Shown piece by piece: positions 40,823 to 51,525 of a stretch of DNA of 64,000 nt (positions within the stretch are counted from its first letter, which is position 1; each line of letters begins with the position of its first letter). The position numbers and the translations under genes are program-made. The stretch comes from Lepidonotus clava. Taxonomy: Eukaryota; Annelida; Polychaeta; Phyllodocida; Polynoidae. A model generated the notes under the pieces. That model was not told where the DNA came from. It saw only the letters and a program-made list of their open reading frames with translations, and did no database searches. The stretch lies in assembly GCA_936440205.1 (NCBI GenBank), contig CAKZFK010000067.1, positions 1 through 64,000 of the forward strand. Reading direction: 5' to 3'.

Positions 40823-43057
40823 ATGGTGAGCTCTTATATCACAGTCCAACAGAAGGGATTTGCCGTCAACAATGAAGAAACAGTTAACAGCCCAACAAAG
40901 ACCCCGTTGACATCAACCGCTAAACTGACATGGAAGAAACGGTCAATTAAAATGAAGCAACAGGACATGATTAGACGAGGTTCACCTGCAGACAGGAGAA
41001 GTATCGAACTTCTACAGAGAAGAGTCGTGGAATTGGAAAATCTCAGTATGGCATCACTAGACAAAGGCAGTGAAAACAAGAAACAAGTTACCTCAGAAGA
41101 GCTGGAAAAATTGAAGACAGACCTCACGACCTGTATCACGTCCCAAGAGAAGTGTCAGTGTGATACCAGTATGCAGAACATAACAAAGGAGCTTGGAAAA
41201 TTATCAGCCGAACTGAAAGGAATAAAAACTCTTCTTACCGAGCTTTATACAGTGAGCAAAGTCGTAACATCAAAAGTGGAGGACCTCTCGGATACTGTGA
41301 GCACCGCTGTAATGTCCAAAGCGGAAGAAATATCAACAAAACCACAATCAGAAGTCCTGGACGAGTTGAATGAGGGAAGTCAGGGAAAATCGGTACCCGA
41401 GGAAAAGAAACAAATGAAAAGGGATAAGAACAAACCTGCACACTGCCCTGTCATCAACACCGACACTGCACAAGCTTCAGGCTCTGGATTCAACAAAGAA
41501 CAAGCCAGGGTTGATAATGTGATGCCGTCTGTGTCAGTGTCCACTAGCAACAGATTTTCACCTCTGGACACATATGAAACACAGCCACAGCCCGAGGGTG
41601 CACAGTCAACACGTGCAGTGCCAGAGACAGGTAGAAGTGGCATCTACTGGTTTAGAGGACCGAACAACGAGCTATCAAATTTGTATAGACACAAGAAATG
41701 CATCAGCAAGTGTGTCATTCAGGTGTTCGGGGAAGACTTTTTAACTACGGAGCATGCTTTTCAATACAAAAAGGCCGAATATCACAATGATCGAGGAAGA
41801 ATGGCACTAATCCTTGAGACAGATGATCCTTATGTCGCTATGGCTATAGGAAATGAAATCGAAGAGAGCGAGAGATGGCAGGAAGACAAGGAGGAGGTCA
41901 TGAGACAATGCCTGCTTGCAAAATATCGAGGATGCGATGGATATGTCACATGCCTACACAGCACGGGCTCTAAAGATCTGAGGGAAAACACTGGCCATAG
42001 ATACTGGGGAGGCAGAAAGTCATGCAGAAATAAACTGGGAGCGTTGCACATGGACATCCGTGCTGCACCACCTGCCGGAGGAAAGAAACCACCTGGCAAC
42101 TTGCAGAATGTCGCATGCAAAAAAACTGTGAACAGTGACATTGTCATAATAACCGACTCGTTGGGCAGGAATCTACAGGGAGAAATAATGTACAGAGGAA
42201 AAGTCAAATGTACCATTGAAAGGCTGTCTGACAAAACAATAGATGGAGCATCTAAGTGCGTTGAGTCAATGAACATCAAGGGCAAAACTTTGGTTTACAT
42301 CGTGGGCACAAATGACCTCAGTCACAGTAGTGCTGAAGACGTAGCAGAAAAGAACAAGAAACTTCTAAACAAAACTCTGGGTCTCCTTCCTCAAGTGCAT
42401 GTGGTGTTATACGAAATACCACCAAGAAAAAACCCGAACAACAAGTGGTATGGATTTGAGGAGCGCAGGCAGCGGTATAACACTATCATGGACCAATACT
42501 GCCGAACGCATGATCGCATGCACATCTCGCAAACAACAGTGACAGCAAACCAAATCTGGGATGATCAGCTACATCTGAGGCACGGTGAAGAAAGAACTCT
42601 GGTTCGGGACCTTAAAAGCACGGTTAACCCACTCGTGGGAATCAAATCATATGCTTACTACAACAGTGGCACAAACACCAAACAAGCCGCTTATGTGTCT
42701 GCACAAGTAGACACCGGATCCCGATCAAAGAATATAAAAGAAAACATACCATCACAGGAGCGCCCACGTGATGACAGAGCTGCACCCAGGGAGAGGGACA
42801 GTAGGAGAACATACCCTAGGCAACAGACCCAACGCCCGCCAGACTACCAACCAATATACCACCAACGTAGCCTGAACTACAACACCAATGGGCGTGGTGC
42901 TCATAGAGAGCACTATCAAGGAAGCGGCTACAACGACTACACTGCCATCAACCAAATCGCTGAATTCCTGTTAAGAAGTTTCACTGGGGGAGATACTCCT
43001 CCTCACAGGCCTCATTACAGACAGAGGCCATTCAATAGACATAACAACTATTACTAA
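40823..43057 (+). CDS. LINE ORF1: coiled coil, NADAR domain and SGNH hydrolase
   Basis: About 744 residues from ATG 40823; the frame is open further upstream but without ATG. Order: a basic N-terminus; coiled coil (about 85-210 of the open frame, heptads such as LEKLKTDLTTCI); NADAR domain at 41640-42065 (FLTTEHAFQYKKAE, then CLLAKYRGCDG, HSTGSKDLRE, YWGGRKSCRNKLG); SGNH/GDSL hydrolase at about 42130-42640 (ITDSLGRNL, VYIVGTNDL, WDDQLHLRHG); an Arg/Tyr/Asn-rich basic tail. Esterase-type ORF1 proteins are known from CR1 LINEs; NADAR enzymes (YbiA/COG3236) act on N-glycosidic bonds, including ADP-ribose. ORF1 proteins normally coat LINE RNA. Confidence 0.85.
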   Translation: MVSSYITVQQKGFAVNNEETVNSPTKTPLTSTAKLTWKKRSIKMKQQDMIRRGSPADRRSIELLQRRVVELENLSMASLDKGSENKKQVTSEELEKLKTDLTTCITSQEKCQCDTSMQNITKELGKLSAELKGIKTLLTELYTVSKVVTSKVEDLSDTVSTAVMSKAEEISTKPQSEVLDELNEGSQGKSVPEEKKQMKRDKNKPAHCPVINTDTAQASGSGFNKEQARVDNVMPSVSVSTSNRFSPLDTYETQPQPEGAQSTRAVPETGRSGIYWFRGPNNELSNLYRHKKCISKCVIQVFGEDFLTTEHAFQYKKAEYHNDRGRMALILETDDPYVAMAIGNEIEESERWQEDKEEVMRQCLLAKYRGCDGYVTCLHSTGSKDLRENTGHRYWGGRKSCRNKLGALHMDIRAAPPAGGKKPPGNLQNVACKKTVNSDIVIITDSLGRNLQGEIMYRGKVKCTIERLSDKTIDGASKCVESMNIKGKTLVYIVGTNDLSHSSAEDVAEKNKKLLNKTLGLLPQVHVVLYEIPPRKNPNNKWYGFEERRQRYNTIMDQYCRTHDRMHISQTTVTANQIWDDQLHLRHGEERTLVRDLKSTVNPLVGIKSYAYYNSGTNTKQAAYVSAQVDTGSRSKNIKENIPSQERPRDDRAAPRERDSRRTYPRQQTQRPPDYQPIYHQRSLNYNTNGRGAHREHYQGSGYNDYTAINQIAEFLLRSFTGGDTPPHRPHYRQRPFNRHNNYY

Positions 43058-43276
43058 CAATTCAAGTCATATTGACTATTATTAACAATCCACAACTAAA
43101 ATATTTAATCTGGTGCTAAACAAAAGCTTAAATCAAATATGTGGATCAGAAGATACTAGAAATTTTCAAGAGATACAGCTGAAATTATAACCTCTAGTCG
43201 TATGTGTCTTATGCTACTACACAACCAAAGTATATATTTTTAGGTTAAGTTAACCGGTGCTATCCAAATCTTTTAT

Positions 43277-46200
43277 ATGTTTTATATGAAAATGTTGATG
43301 TTTGTTATATATTTAGTTATGGGTGAGATCGCTTCATCTTTTCATCTGAAAATGCCAGGAAAAAATAGGATAAACCTAATGTCTTGGAATGTAAATGGTC
43401 TAGGTGACAAACTGAAAGACCCAGATTTTGTCAATATAATCAACAAATATGACTTAGTATGTCTTATGGAAACCTGGTCATCTGTGAGAACAAATGATCA
43501 CTTGAAGGGTTATGCCAAACCTTTACATAGGTTTAGGCATAAAGGGAGAAAGAAGGGGAGAAGATCAGGTGGTATACTCTTGTACTATAAAAGTCATTTA
43601 AGGGGTGGTATCACAGAAATCTCGCAAACACACGAGGATCTTTTATGGGCAAAGCTAGATGGTCAATTCTTCGGTTTCAAACAAGATATTTACCTATGTA
43701 TAGCATATGTTCCACCTCTACTAAGTAGCTGTAAGAACACAGCATTCCTACAAATGGAAAGAGATATTGCTAGATTTTCCAAAATTGGGTCAGTTTGTTT
43801 GTGCGGTGACTTTAATGCAAGGACTGCTGAACTAAAAGACTTTATAGACTGTGACTCGCTTGATAAATTTATTGCAAACAGTAATGAATACTCAGTTGAC
43901 CTACCAAGGCATAACATAATGAGGTGCAATCGTGATACAAAAGTTAATGCCCGCGGAAAAGATTTAGTTAATCTCTGTAAAAGTGCAAATCTTAGAATAG
44001 TAAATGGCAGAACAGTTGGTGACCTTCATGGGGATTTTACACTGGTTAAGGGTATTGGAAGGAGTGCTGTTGATTATGTAATTGTAGAAAAACAACTCTT
44101 AGAAAACATTGTTCATTTTACAGTTGGTGAGCCAAACTACCTGTCTGATCATGTATTTCTTGAAACTGTTATAAAGTGTAATATTACAGCTTGTTGCTCT
44201 AAAAAAACAACACCGATGAAACAATTATATAATCGTTTTTTATGGGGGTCTGAATCACATCAATTATTTTGTGAGGCAATGAAAACCCCAGATGTTACTA
44301 TGATGATTAGAAATTTTCTGACCCACCAATATGACTCCAGTACTGTGGATACAGCTGTTACTGACTTTACATCCATCTTGGCTAATGCAGGTATGCAATC
44401 ACTAAAATTTTTGAAAGACAGACCTGGACCTTCAAACAAAACAACAATAAAGCATCCATGGTTCGATGATGACTGTTACAAGTTCCGAAAAAAATTGAGA
44501 AAGAGAAGTAGACATCTCAAACATTCTATAGATTTCAGAATGGACTCTAAACTATTCAGACAAAACTGCAGGTCCTATAAAAAGTTACTCAGAGATAAGA
44601 AATACCAATATAAACATAAATTGTTGAAGGACATGGAATCATTGACCACTTCAGATCCTAAGCAGTACTGGAACATATTAACAAAGCTCAGACAGTGTGA
44701 TGGAGAACAAAAGAATGACTTTTCTCAGATTACACCACAAGAATGGTTTAATCATTTCAGTAAACTAGGGAAGGACAATACACAGCAGGGATCTATCTCA
44801 AGCAAGCTTGAACACCTAGAAAAGACAAAGTATGATGAGGAAAAAACAGAGCTTGACTTCCCATTCACAATAAAAGAAATTAAAACTGCCATAAAGTCAT
44901 CTAAAACTGGGAAATCTCCCAGTGATGATATGATTTTGAATGAAATGCTTAGAAGTAGCGCTGATATTATTTTACCTTCACTGTCAAAGCTTTTCAATCT
45001 AATCCTACTGTCTGAGCACTTTCCAAAACTATGGAACATTGCCTACCAGGTCCCACTTTTTAAAGGAGGTGACGTTGCCAACCCAAGTGATTTCAGGGGT
45101 ATAAGTATTACAAGCTGTTTAGGGAAACTTTTCAATAAAGTCCTAAATAATCGTCTTCAGAATAAGATAGAAACAGATGATAGACTTAATGATAACCAAG
45201 CAGCGTACAGAAAAGGGTACGGCACAGCAGACCAGATATTTATACTTCGTAGCCTACTTAGGAAATATGTAACCAGTGGCAACAAGAAGCTATACGGCTG
45301 TTTTGTTGATTTTCGTAAAGCCTTTGATAGTGTATGGCACACTGGTTTATTTTACAAACTGTTATCACAATATTGTATAGGGGGGAAATTCTATGGAGTA
45401 TTAAAAAGTATGTATGGTGGTGCTATGTCTTGTGTAAAATTGAAACATGGCATTACAGACATATTCCCCATTGAGAAAGGTATAAAGCAGGAAGACACAC
45501 TAAGCCCCTATCTATTCAACTTGTATTTAAATGACATCAATGATGTCTTCAATAATGAAAACTGTCATGCTCCATCCTTAGCAGGTAAATCAGTTAGCTG
45601 TCTCCTTTATGCAGATGATCTCCTTATTCTGTCTGAGACACAGGAAGGTTTACAGCACTCACTCAATGGCTTGAGTGAGTACTGCAACAAATGGAGTCTC
45701 CAAGTGAACCCCAAAAAGACAAAGGTAATGCTGTTCCAGAAAACTAATCGTTCAGACAACAAGAATACATATTTCACATGTGGCACAAACAGGATCTCTG
45801 TGACTGAAAAATACAAGTATTTAGGCCTAACATTCACCAGAAATGGCTCACTAAAATTTGCTGTAAATGAACTATATGACAAAGCTATGAAAGGTATGTT
45901 TGCTCTTTGCAGCTCTTTGTATACAGGTGTAACTATCCAGCCAAAACTCCCACTCAGACTGTTCGATGGTACAATCAGGCCTATTATTACCTATGCATCT
46001 GAAGTTTGGGGGGCGGAATATATAAAATCATTAACAAGTCTGAATACCATTGATAACATGCCTTTTGAGAAACTCAATAATAAATTCTGTAAATATATCA
46101 TGGGTCTTCCACGAAGGGCTTCCAATTTTGCAATTAAATCTGAATTGGCTAGAACCCCAGTGTTTACATTTATATGTGCTCAAAGTTTGAGATACTGGAA

Positions 46201-49163
46201 GCACCTAGTTAATCTGTCAGATGACAGACTTCTTAAAAGAGCCTTTCTTTCTGAACTAAACATTCATAATAAAGGTGGACATTCCTGGGCCACATTCATA
46301 GACCAGCTCCTAAAGTTTATCAACCATGAGGAACTGACATGTAATTCTGCACCTGTCAAAGTAAATGACTGTCTAGAGGAGACGGTGAAAAAGGTTAAGA
46401 GTGTCTACCCTCAATCCTATTTTGAATCTCATTATACGATGATAAATGACCATAGCAAGCTCAGAACATACAAAACCTTCAAAAATAACTATGATATTGA
46501 GAAATATTTTGTTGAAAAAAGATTCACTTTCATGTTTTCCGTCACTTTTACGACATTAGACGCTCGACGGCAGTATGCCGGTTTTCTGCAATAAAACTAG
46601 GTCAGTCCCTTTGCCGCGCGAAGTCGGCCCTCATGGAACTCTGTAGTTCTGGTTTTGTTTCTCCAGTCTAGCCAAATTTCAACAGGTTATGGGCCCAGGA
46701 ATGCTTGTTCTGTGTAAGTACAGTCTGCTGACCAGGTGGAGGTACCTTAGAACTGGAGTTTCTGCAGAGGAAAGGAGAACAGGAGTGGAACACCCTAGAG
46801 CAGGTGGCTGCTGTGGACTAGGCCATGTGGGCTGTGTGTAAGCCTGTGGCTGTGGCCTGACTGCCCTGAGCCTGAGATCTAGCCTGCACTGTGTGCTGTG
46901 TTTTAGCCTGTGCTGTGGCTTGTGATGAGGGCTGTGCTGTGGCCTGTGGAGAGGGCTGTGCTGTGGGCTGTGCTGGGAGCTGCGCTGTGGGCTGTGCTGG
47001 GAGCTGCGCTGTGAGCTGTGCTGGGAGCTGCGCTGGGAGCTGCGCTGTGGGCTGTGCTGGGAGCTGCGCTGTGGGCTGTGCTGGGAGCTGCGCTGTGGGC
47101 TGTGCTGGGAGCTGCGCTGTGGGCTGTGCTGTGCTGTCAGTTGTCCTGCGCTGTGCTACCTGCTGCCTTGGAGTACGTGTCGTCTGTTCGTCGACTGTGC
47201 TGCGCTGTGCTACCTGCTGCCTTGGAGTACGTGTCGTCTGTTCGTCGACTGTGCTGTGCTGTGCTACCTGCTGCCTTGGAGTACGTGTCGTCTGTTCGTC
47301 GACTGTGCTGCGCTGTGCTACCTGCTGCCTTGGAGTACGTGTCGTCTGTCCGTCGGCTGTGCTGCGCTGTGTTACCTGCTGCCCTGGAATAGGTGCCGGC
47401 TGTCTACTGCCCCTGTGTGCTGTGCTGTGTTATCAGCTGCACTGGTATTAGTGTTTTGTGTTTTTTTAGCTGTGTGTCAGCTGTTAGGAGGTGCTGTCAA
47501 CTGCACTGGAGTGCTTGTCAGCTGTACAGAGGTGTTATTTTCTGTGAGTAAGCTGTGTTGTGCATTTGGTCAAAATGGCTTCGAGTACGATTAGCATGAT
47601 TTCTCCGTTAAAAGGAGAGAACTATCCGACGTGGAGAGTACAGTGCCAGATGGCTCTTATGAAGGACGGACTATGGGACATAGTGAATGGGACCGAAACC
47701 CGACCTGGACCAGGTGAGGCTGAGAAACTGGCTAAGTTTATCAACAAATGGGAAAGGGCACTGGCTGTTATTGTGCTTTCGATGGACCCCACGTTGTTGT
47801 ATTTGATTGGGGAACCTACGAATCCTATCGAGGTCTGGAAAAAGTTAGCCGACCAGTTCCAGAAAAAGACTTGGGCGAACAAGTTACATCTAAGACGGAA
47901 GCTCTACTCCCTGCGACTTAAGGACGGTGGGTCTGTGCATGACCATATTAAAACCATGACTGAAACTTTTAATGTGCTGTCTGTAGTAGGTGATGCGATC
48001 ACTGAGGAGGACCGGGTAGTACATTTACTCGCGAGTCTGCCCGATTCATATGGTATGCTCGTTACTGCCCTTGAGGCATGTCCTGAAGTGCCCAAGATGG
48101 AGATGGGCACGTCTGTTACACGAAGAACGGAAATTCTCGGACAATGAGAACAGTCGATTTGACATCGAAAAAGCCATGACTGCTAGACGTCAAAAAGGTG
48201 GAGGACCCGTGTGTCATAAGTGTCGCAAAATAGGTCACATTAAACGTGACTGTCCTGAGTGGAACAAGAGTAAGTCTAAGAAAACTGAGACTAAATGCGA
48301 GTGTGAGTGTAAACACAAGGTGTATAGTACGAACGCAAAGGAAGATAGTGACTCAGACAGTGATGTGATTGGTTTGTAAATGGGTGAATCCCATATTAGT
48401 ATCATAGTATGCTGTGAGTAAGAACCAGAGTTCAGAAGGAGTGTTTCGTTTTAAACTCTATAATGTTTGAGTGATCTAAACATCTAACTCTGTAACAACA
48501 TTTTTGATATCCTAAAATGTGTTTGTTCTAAAAGTTCCATTTAACTTTTACTTGTAAGTCACAGCAAGGTGCTGGTAAGCTGGACATTTATTTTTGTTTC
48601 AGCAAAGACATTTATGTTTGAAGTTATTGTTGTCTAGTTCTAAAGCTAAAAACTATCAAATGAGAAGGAGTGTTGAAAAAAGATTCACTTTCATGTTTTC
48701 CGTCACTTTTACGACATTAGACGCTCGACGGCAGTATGCCGGTTTTCTGCAATAAAACTAGGTCAGTCCCTTTGCCGCGCGAAGTCGGCCCTCATGGAAC
48801 TCTGTAGTTCTGGTTTTGTTTCTCCAGTCTAGCCAAATTTCAACATATTTGTCCCTTCAGGATGTCCCAGTACCATATAGAAAGCTTTATTGTGCTTTCC
48901 GAATAAGCTGCCATGACTTAGAAATAGAAAGGGGGAGATATTACAATCCACGTGTGCCTCCGGAAAATAGGATATGCAAAATATGTAAGTTGCAACCTGA
49001 AACAGAACAGCATTTTATACTCTTTTGTCCATTTTACAGTGAGCTACGCAGAGAAATGTTTAAGGTCATAAGCAATGAACAACCAGATGTACTGTTGATG
49101 GAAACTGAAAATTTGTTGTACAAATACTACCATTATAACAGCAGTGATGAACTTTCTATTTAA
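43277..49163 (+). CDS. LINE ORF2: APE endonuclease and reverse transcriptase, split by Copia
   Basis: Coding lies at 43277-46509 and 48851-49163, with the Copia element between. Endonuclease: NLMSWNVNGLGDKL, LCGDFNART, and a YLSDHVFLE end (residues about 30-295). Reverse transcriptase: VPLFKGGDVANPSDFRGIS, FVDFRKAFDSVWH, GIKQEDTLSPYLF, LLYADDLLIL (about 530-830). The last part, after the insertion, holds CKICKLQPETEQHFILFC, a CCHC-like knuckle common in Jockey/CR1 ORF2. The usual G-x-x-Q-G-x-x-L-S-P motif here reads with Glu-Asp in place of Gly-x, which is odd. The frame resumes correctly across the 5-bp duplication, so the copy was intact before insertion. The first ATG is uncertain; an inner Met (MPGKNRINLM) is possible. 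Confidence 0.88.
46510..46684 (+). repeat. Left LTR of the Copia-type element
   Basis: TG...CA ends; contains AATAAAACTAGG, a candidate polyadenylation signal. Identical to 48671-48845. Confidence 0.92.
46685..46698 (+). promoter_or_regulatory. Primer-binding site complementary to the initiator tRNA-Met anticodon arm
   Basis: GGTTATGGGCCCAG is complementary to the CTGGGCCCATAACC stretch of animal initiator tRNA-Met, immediately after the LTR. Drosophila copia primes from the same internal tRNA region, using a tRNA half-molecule (established for copia). Confidence 0.85.
46890..47400 (+). repeat. Two tandem-repeat arrays in the Copia leader
   Basis: A 24-bp unit (GGCTGTGCTGGGAGCTGCGC...) repeats about six to seven times to 47125. 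A 54-bp unit (GCTGTGCTACCTGCTGCCTT, then GGAGTACGTGTCGTCTGTTC) repeats about four times to 47370. Both are TG/GC-rich and create long meaningless Cys-rich frames. Confidence 0.88.
47572..48379 (+). other. gag: gag-type region of the Copia element
   Basis: Resembles Copia Gag: a start near MASSTISMISPLKGENYPTW, then helices with EVWKKLADQFQKKTWANKL and LYSLRLKDGGSVHDHIKTM (UBN2/gag-polypeptide family), and a CCHC zinc knuckle (CHKCRKIGHIKRDC) toward the 3' end. Gag packages the element's RNA in virus-like particles. As a fossil it looks nearly whole for gag, with perhaps one break. No protease, integrase or reverse transcriptase follows. Confidence 0.8.
48671..48845 (+). repeat. Right LTR of the Copia-type element
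   Basis: Identical to 46510-46684. Followed by the target duplication TATTT and the resumed LINE coding sequence. Confidence 0.92.
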
Positions 49164-49679
49164 AGCAAATTCCTTACGCAAACTTGAAATTAGCAGGGCC
49201 AGTTGATTACGCCTGATCTTTGTACTTAACTTTATACTCAGGAATATTACCTACTGTATTGTTTTTTTTTTTTGGTGTCGTGACATTTTTGTTTGACTTA
49301 GCTGTAGTATATGAGAGCTGATGCTCATGTAGATCTTTTTCGTCCATGCCATGTATTGTCTCAGCAATATTGTGCAATAAAGAAATAATAATATATTGAC
49401 CAATGTCGTTTTTTTCTCCACTGGTCCAGGTTCTTGGGTGTTTTTCTATATCTTTTCGACTGCAATGCGGGAACAAGCTTCAGCAATCTTTGCTCAATAA
49501 TGGGTTTCACATCTGCGTCGTTTGGGAGCCTATGGGAGGCAAGTCCTAAGAGCGGTTGAGTTTTCCAAGCAGGTCATTTTGGATTGGGTCTTGATTTCTA
49601 TTATCATTGATCTCTATGGAGAGGTATTGACAAGTTTTGTAGTTGTGATAGGTTTTAGTCAGCTTATGGGTCAGGGACA
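49164..49679. other. LINE 3' end and unassigned flank
   Basis: 3' untranslated sequence of the LINE to about 49390, with a poly-T run (49261-49273) and an AATAAA at 49377. Beyond it nothing is recognisable; a 89-codon minus frame across 49207-49476 straddles the LINE end and is probably not a gene. Confidence 0.5.
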
Positions 49680-50562
49680 GGTCAGGGATGGATGAGGAGG
49701 GTTCTCAAGATGGGTTGTCAACTTGGGTTGTCAAGTGGGTTATCAAGATGGGTTGTCAAGGTAGGTTATCAAGATGGGTTGCCAAGGTGGTTTATTACAG
49801 ATCGTCAACTTGGGTTGTCAACCTGGGTTATCAACTTAGGTTGTCAAGGTGGGTTGTCGAGAGTGGTTCTCATCTGTGGTTGTCAATGTGGGTCATCAAT
49901 TCAGGTTGACACCTTAGGTTGTCAAGGTTGGTTGTCAGCTTAGGTTGCCAAGATGCATTGTCAACTTGGGTTGTCAAGGTGGGTTGTCAGCTTGGGTTGT
50001 CAAGGGAGATTCTCAAGTTGAATTGTCAAGATGGGTTTTCAATGTGGGCTGTCTGCTTGGATTAACAAGATTGCTTGTCAAGATGGGTTGTCAACTTAGT
50101 ATGCCAAGGTGGGTTGATAAGTTGGCTTGTCAACATGGGTTGTCAACTTGGGTTTTCAAGGTGAGCTGTCAATTTTAGTTGTCAAGGTGGGTTGTCAAGG
50201 TGGGTTTTCCAAGATGGGTCGTCAACTTGGGTTGTCATCTTGGATTGTCAACTTGGGTTGTCAACTTGGGTTGTCAGGGTTGGTTCTCAACTTGGGTTTT
50301 CAAGGTGGCTTGTCAATGTCGGTTGTGACTCAAGTTGACGACTTAGGTTATGAAGGTGGGCTTTTAAGTTGGATTGTCAAGTTGGCTTATCAATTTGGGT
50401 TGTAAGCTGAAGTTGACCACTTGGGTTATCAAGGTGGACTTTCAAGTTGGGTTGTCAAAGTGGGTTGTCAACGTGGATTGTCAATGTGGGTTGTCAGGTT
50501 GGGATGTCAAGGTGGATTGTCAAGGTTGATTGTCAACTTGGGTTGTCTGCTTCTGTTGTCAG
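49680..50562 (+). repeat. 13-bp minisatellite, about 65 degenerate copies
   Basis: Units follow TTGTCAA(G/C)(G/T)TGGG with drift. Because 13 is not a multiple of 3, all frames read as similar repeat peptides (WVVNLGCQGG-like), which explains several overlapping long frames here; they are not genes. Confidence 0.9.
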
Positions 50563-50690
50563 CGTACCCGTGGGGGTTCCAGGTAAGAAATAGGTCCCCA
50601 GTAGCCCCTGCTGATCGTAGAAGGCGACAATGATGGTTGACCAGATGTTAAACTACCCCAACAAAAAACCACATAAGTCTTGGACATGTG
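50563..50690 (+). repeat. Possible SINE-type tail segment
   Basis: GGGGGTTCCAGGTAAGAAAT and AGAAGGCGACAATGATGG, ending TGTTAAACTACCCCAACAAA. The same ending, ACGTTAAACTACCCCAACAA, recurs at 51402-51430. From memory this resembles SINE/LINE tails in molluscs; I could not confirm a family and see no tRNA-like head. Confidence 0.35.
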
Positions 50691-50879
50691 GGGGCACCTT
50701 CTTAGACTGAATTTGGTTTGTTAGATGGCCGCTAAGAAGTTTCAATTAGGCCTTAGAGAACCTTAATTTAAAGGCAACATAACTCGGATCATTTCGATCG
50801 CAAGTCACAAAAAACGTGATCTACCTAAAGTTTACACAAGTTTGGTCTCCTCCTGCAGTTGTTGTTCCGTCAGATCTGG

Positions 50880-51525
50880 GATAATCAGGGGCTCATCCTC
50901 TTCGTCCTTTGGATCCTGAGGCCCCTCCTAAGCCTGTATCTCGTCGGACTGGGTAGGATCGTCCTCCCCCTCCAATGAGTCCCCATCGTCCTTGGCAAAG
51001 ACATCATATTGAAGTGTAAGAAGACGGATGATAGTCGCAAGCGACATCTCCAAAACAGAACATCGATGAAGGATGTGTTTAACAACAATGAAAGTAAAAA
51101 GATCCTACAATTCCTTCGAGAATGCCAACTGATAGATAAAATCTAAGAAAGGATCCAAGAGTCTGGGATCCAGGGGCCACCCTGTGCTCCCGATAGGGTA
51201 ATCAAAGGCTGGGTGTGCGGTGTCCTTTCTATGGGACATTACACGAAAGACGCCTTGCCACTCTTCGCAACGAGTAGGGTATTGCACCCAGTGGCGGGTT
51301 TCTCCTAAACCATATAATATATTTGGTCACCACCCTTGTGGCATAAAATAAGCTGAAAAGTATTACCTAGTGCAGTCTGGAAAGAACCCATAAGGGTTGG
51401 CCGGACGTTAAACTACCCCAACAAACAAACAAACTCGCCATTGATAGTCATTGGTGCCACCATGAAGAACAATTGTGTTTAGCGCTGCTGCCACGACCTC
51501 CTCACATTCTTGAGAGGTTGCCATC
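50880..51525 (-). pseudogene. Broken or partly spliced coding fragment, unrecognised
   Basis: On the minus strand, an exon-like ATG block at 51521-51430 reads MATSQECEEVVAAALNTIVL... and ends where the ACCCCAACAAACAAACAAA repeat tail begins. A second open block from about 51300 to 51105 reads ETRHWVQYPTRCEEW... LDPFLDFIYQL and stops. Further codons with an acidic EGEDDPTQSDE-like stretch lie toward 50900. The composition looks coding, but I do not recognise the protein. It could be a host gene remnant or part of an unknown transposon; the SINE-like insertion between the blocks suggests it is dead. Confidence 0.35.

Larger units (their letters stand above)
46510..48845 (+). mobile_element. Short Ty1/Copia-type LTR element in LINE ORF2
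   Basis: Two 175-bp LTRs (46510-46684 and 48671-48845) begin TGTTGAAAAAAG, end AAATTTCAACA and appear identical base for base, so the insertion is very young. The 5-bp duplication TATTT flanks it (46505-46509, 48846-48850). The primer site follows the left LTR directly. Between lie a tandem-repeat leader and a gag-type region; no pol domains are visible, so it would depend on a relative for mobility. A purine-rich tract (AATGAGAAGGAG) precedes the right LTR. Confidence 0.92.
40823..49390 (+). mobile_element. APE-type LINE (Jockey/CR1-like group), interrupted by a Copia element
   Basis: Two ORFs in order: ORF1 with NADAR and SGNH hydrolase domains, and ORF2 with APE endonuclease and reverse transcriptase. 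A C-terminal zinc-knuckle segment resumes after the Copia insert at 46510-48845. The 3' end is probably near 49390, where GTGCAATAAAGAAATAATAATA resembles the short 3' repeats of CR1/Jockey elements. The 5' end is not defined. ORFs are open, so the element was recently active before the Copia insertion. Confidence 0.85.

Noticed and set aside
46891-47451. 186-codon Cys/Ala/Gly-rich frame
   Set aside because: Product of the 24-bp and 54-bp tandem repeats in the Copia leader; the other frames are equally open.
49688-50633. Series of overlapping frames with WVVNLGCQGG-like repeats
   Set aside because: Created by the 13-bp minisatellite in all phases; no start context or domain.
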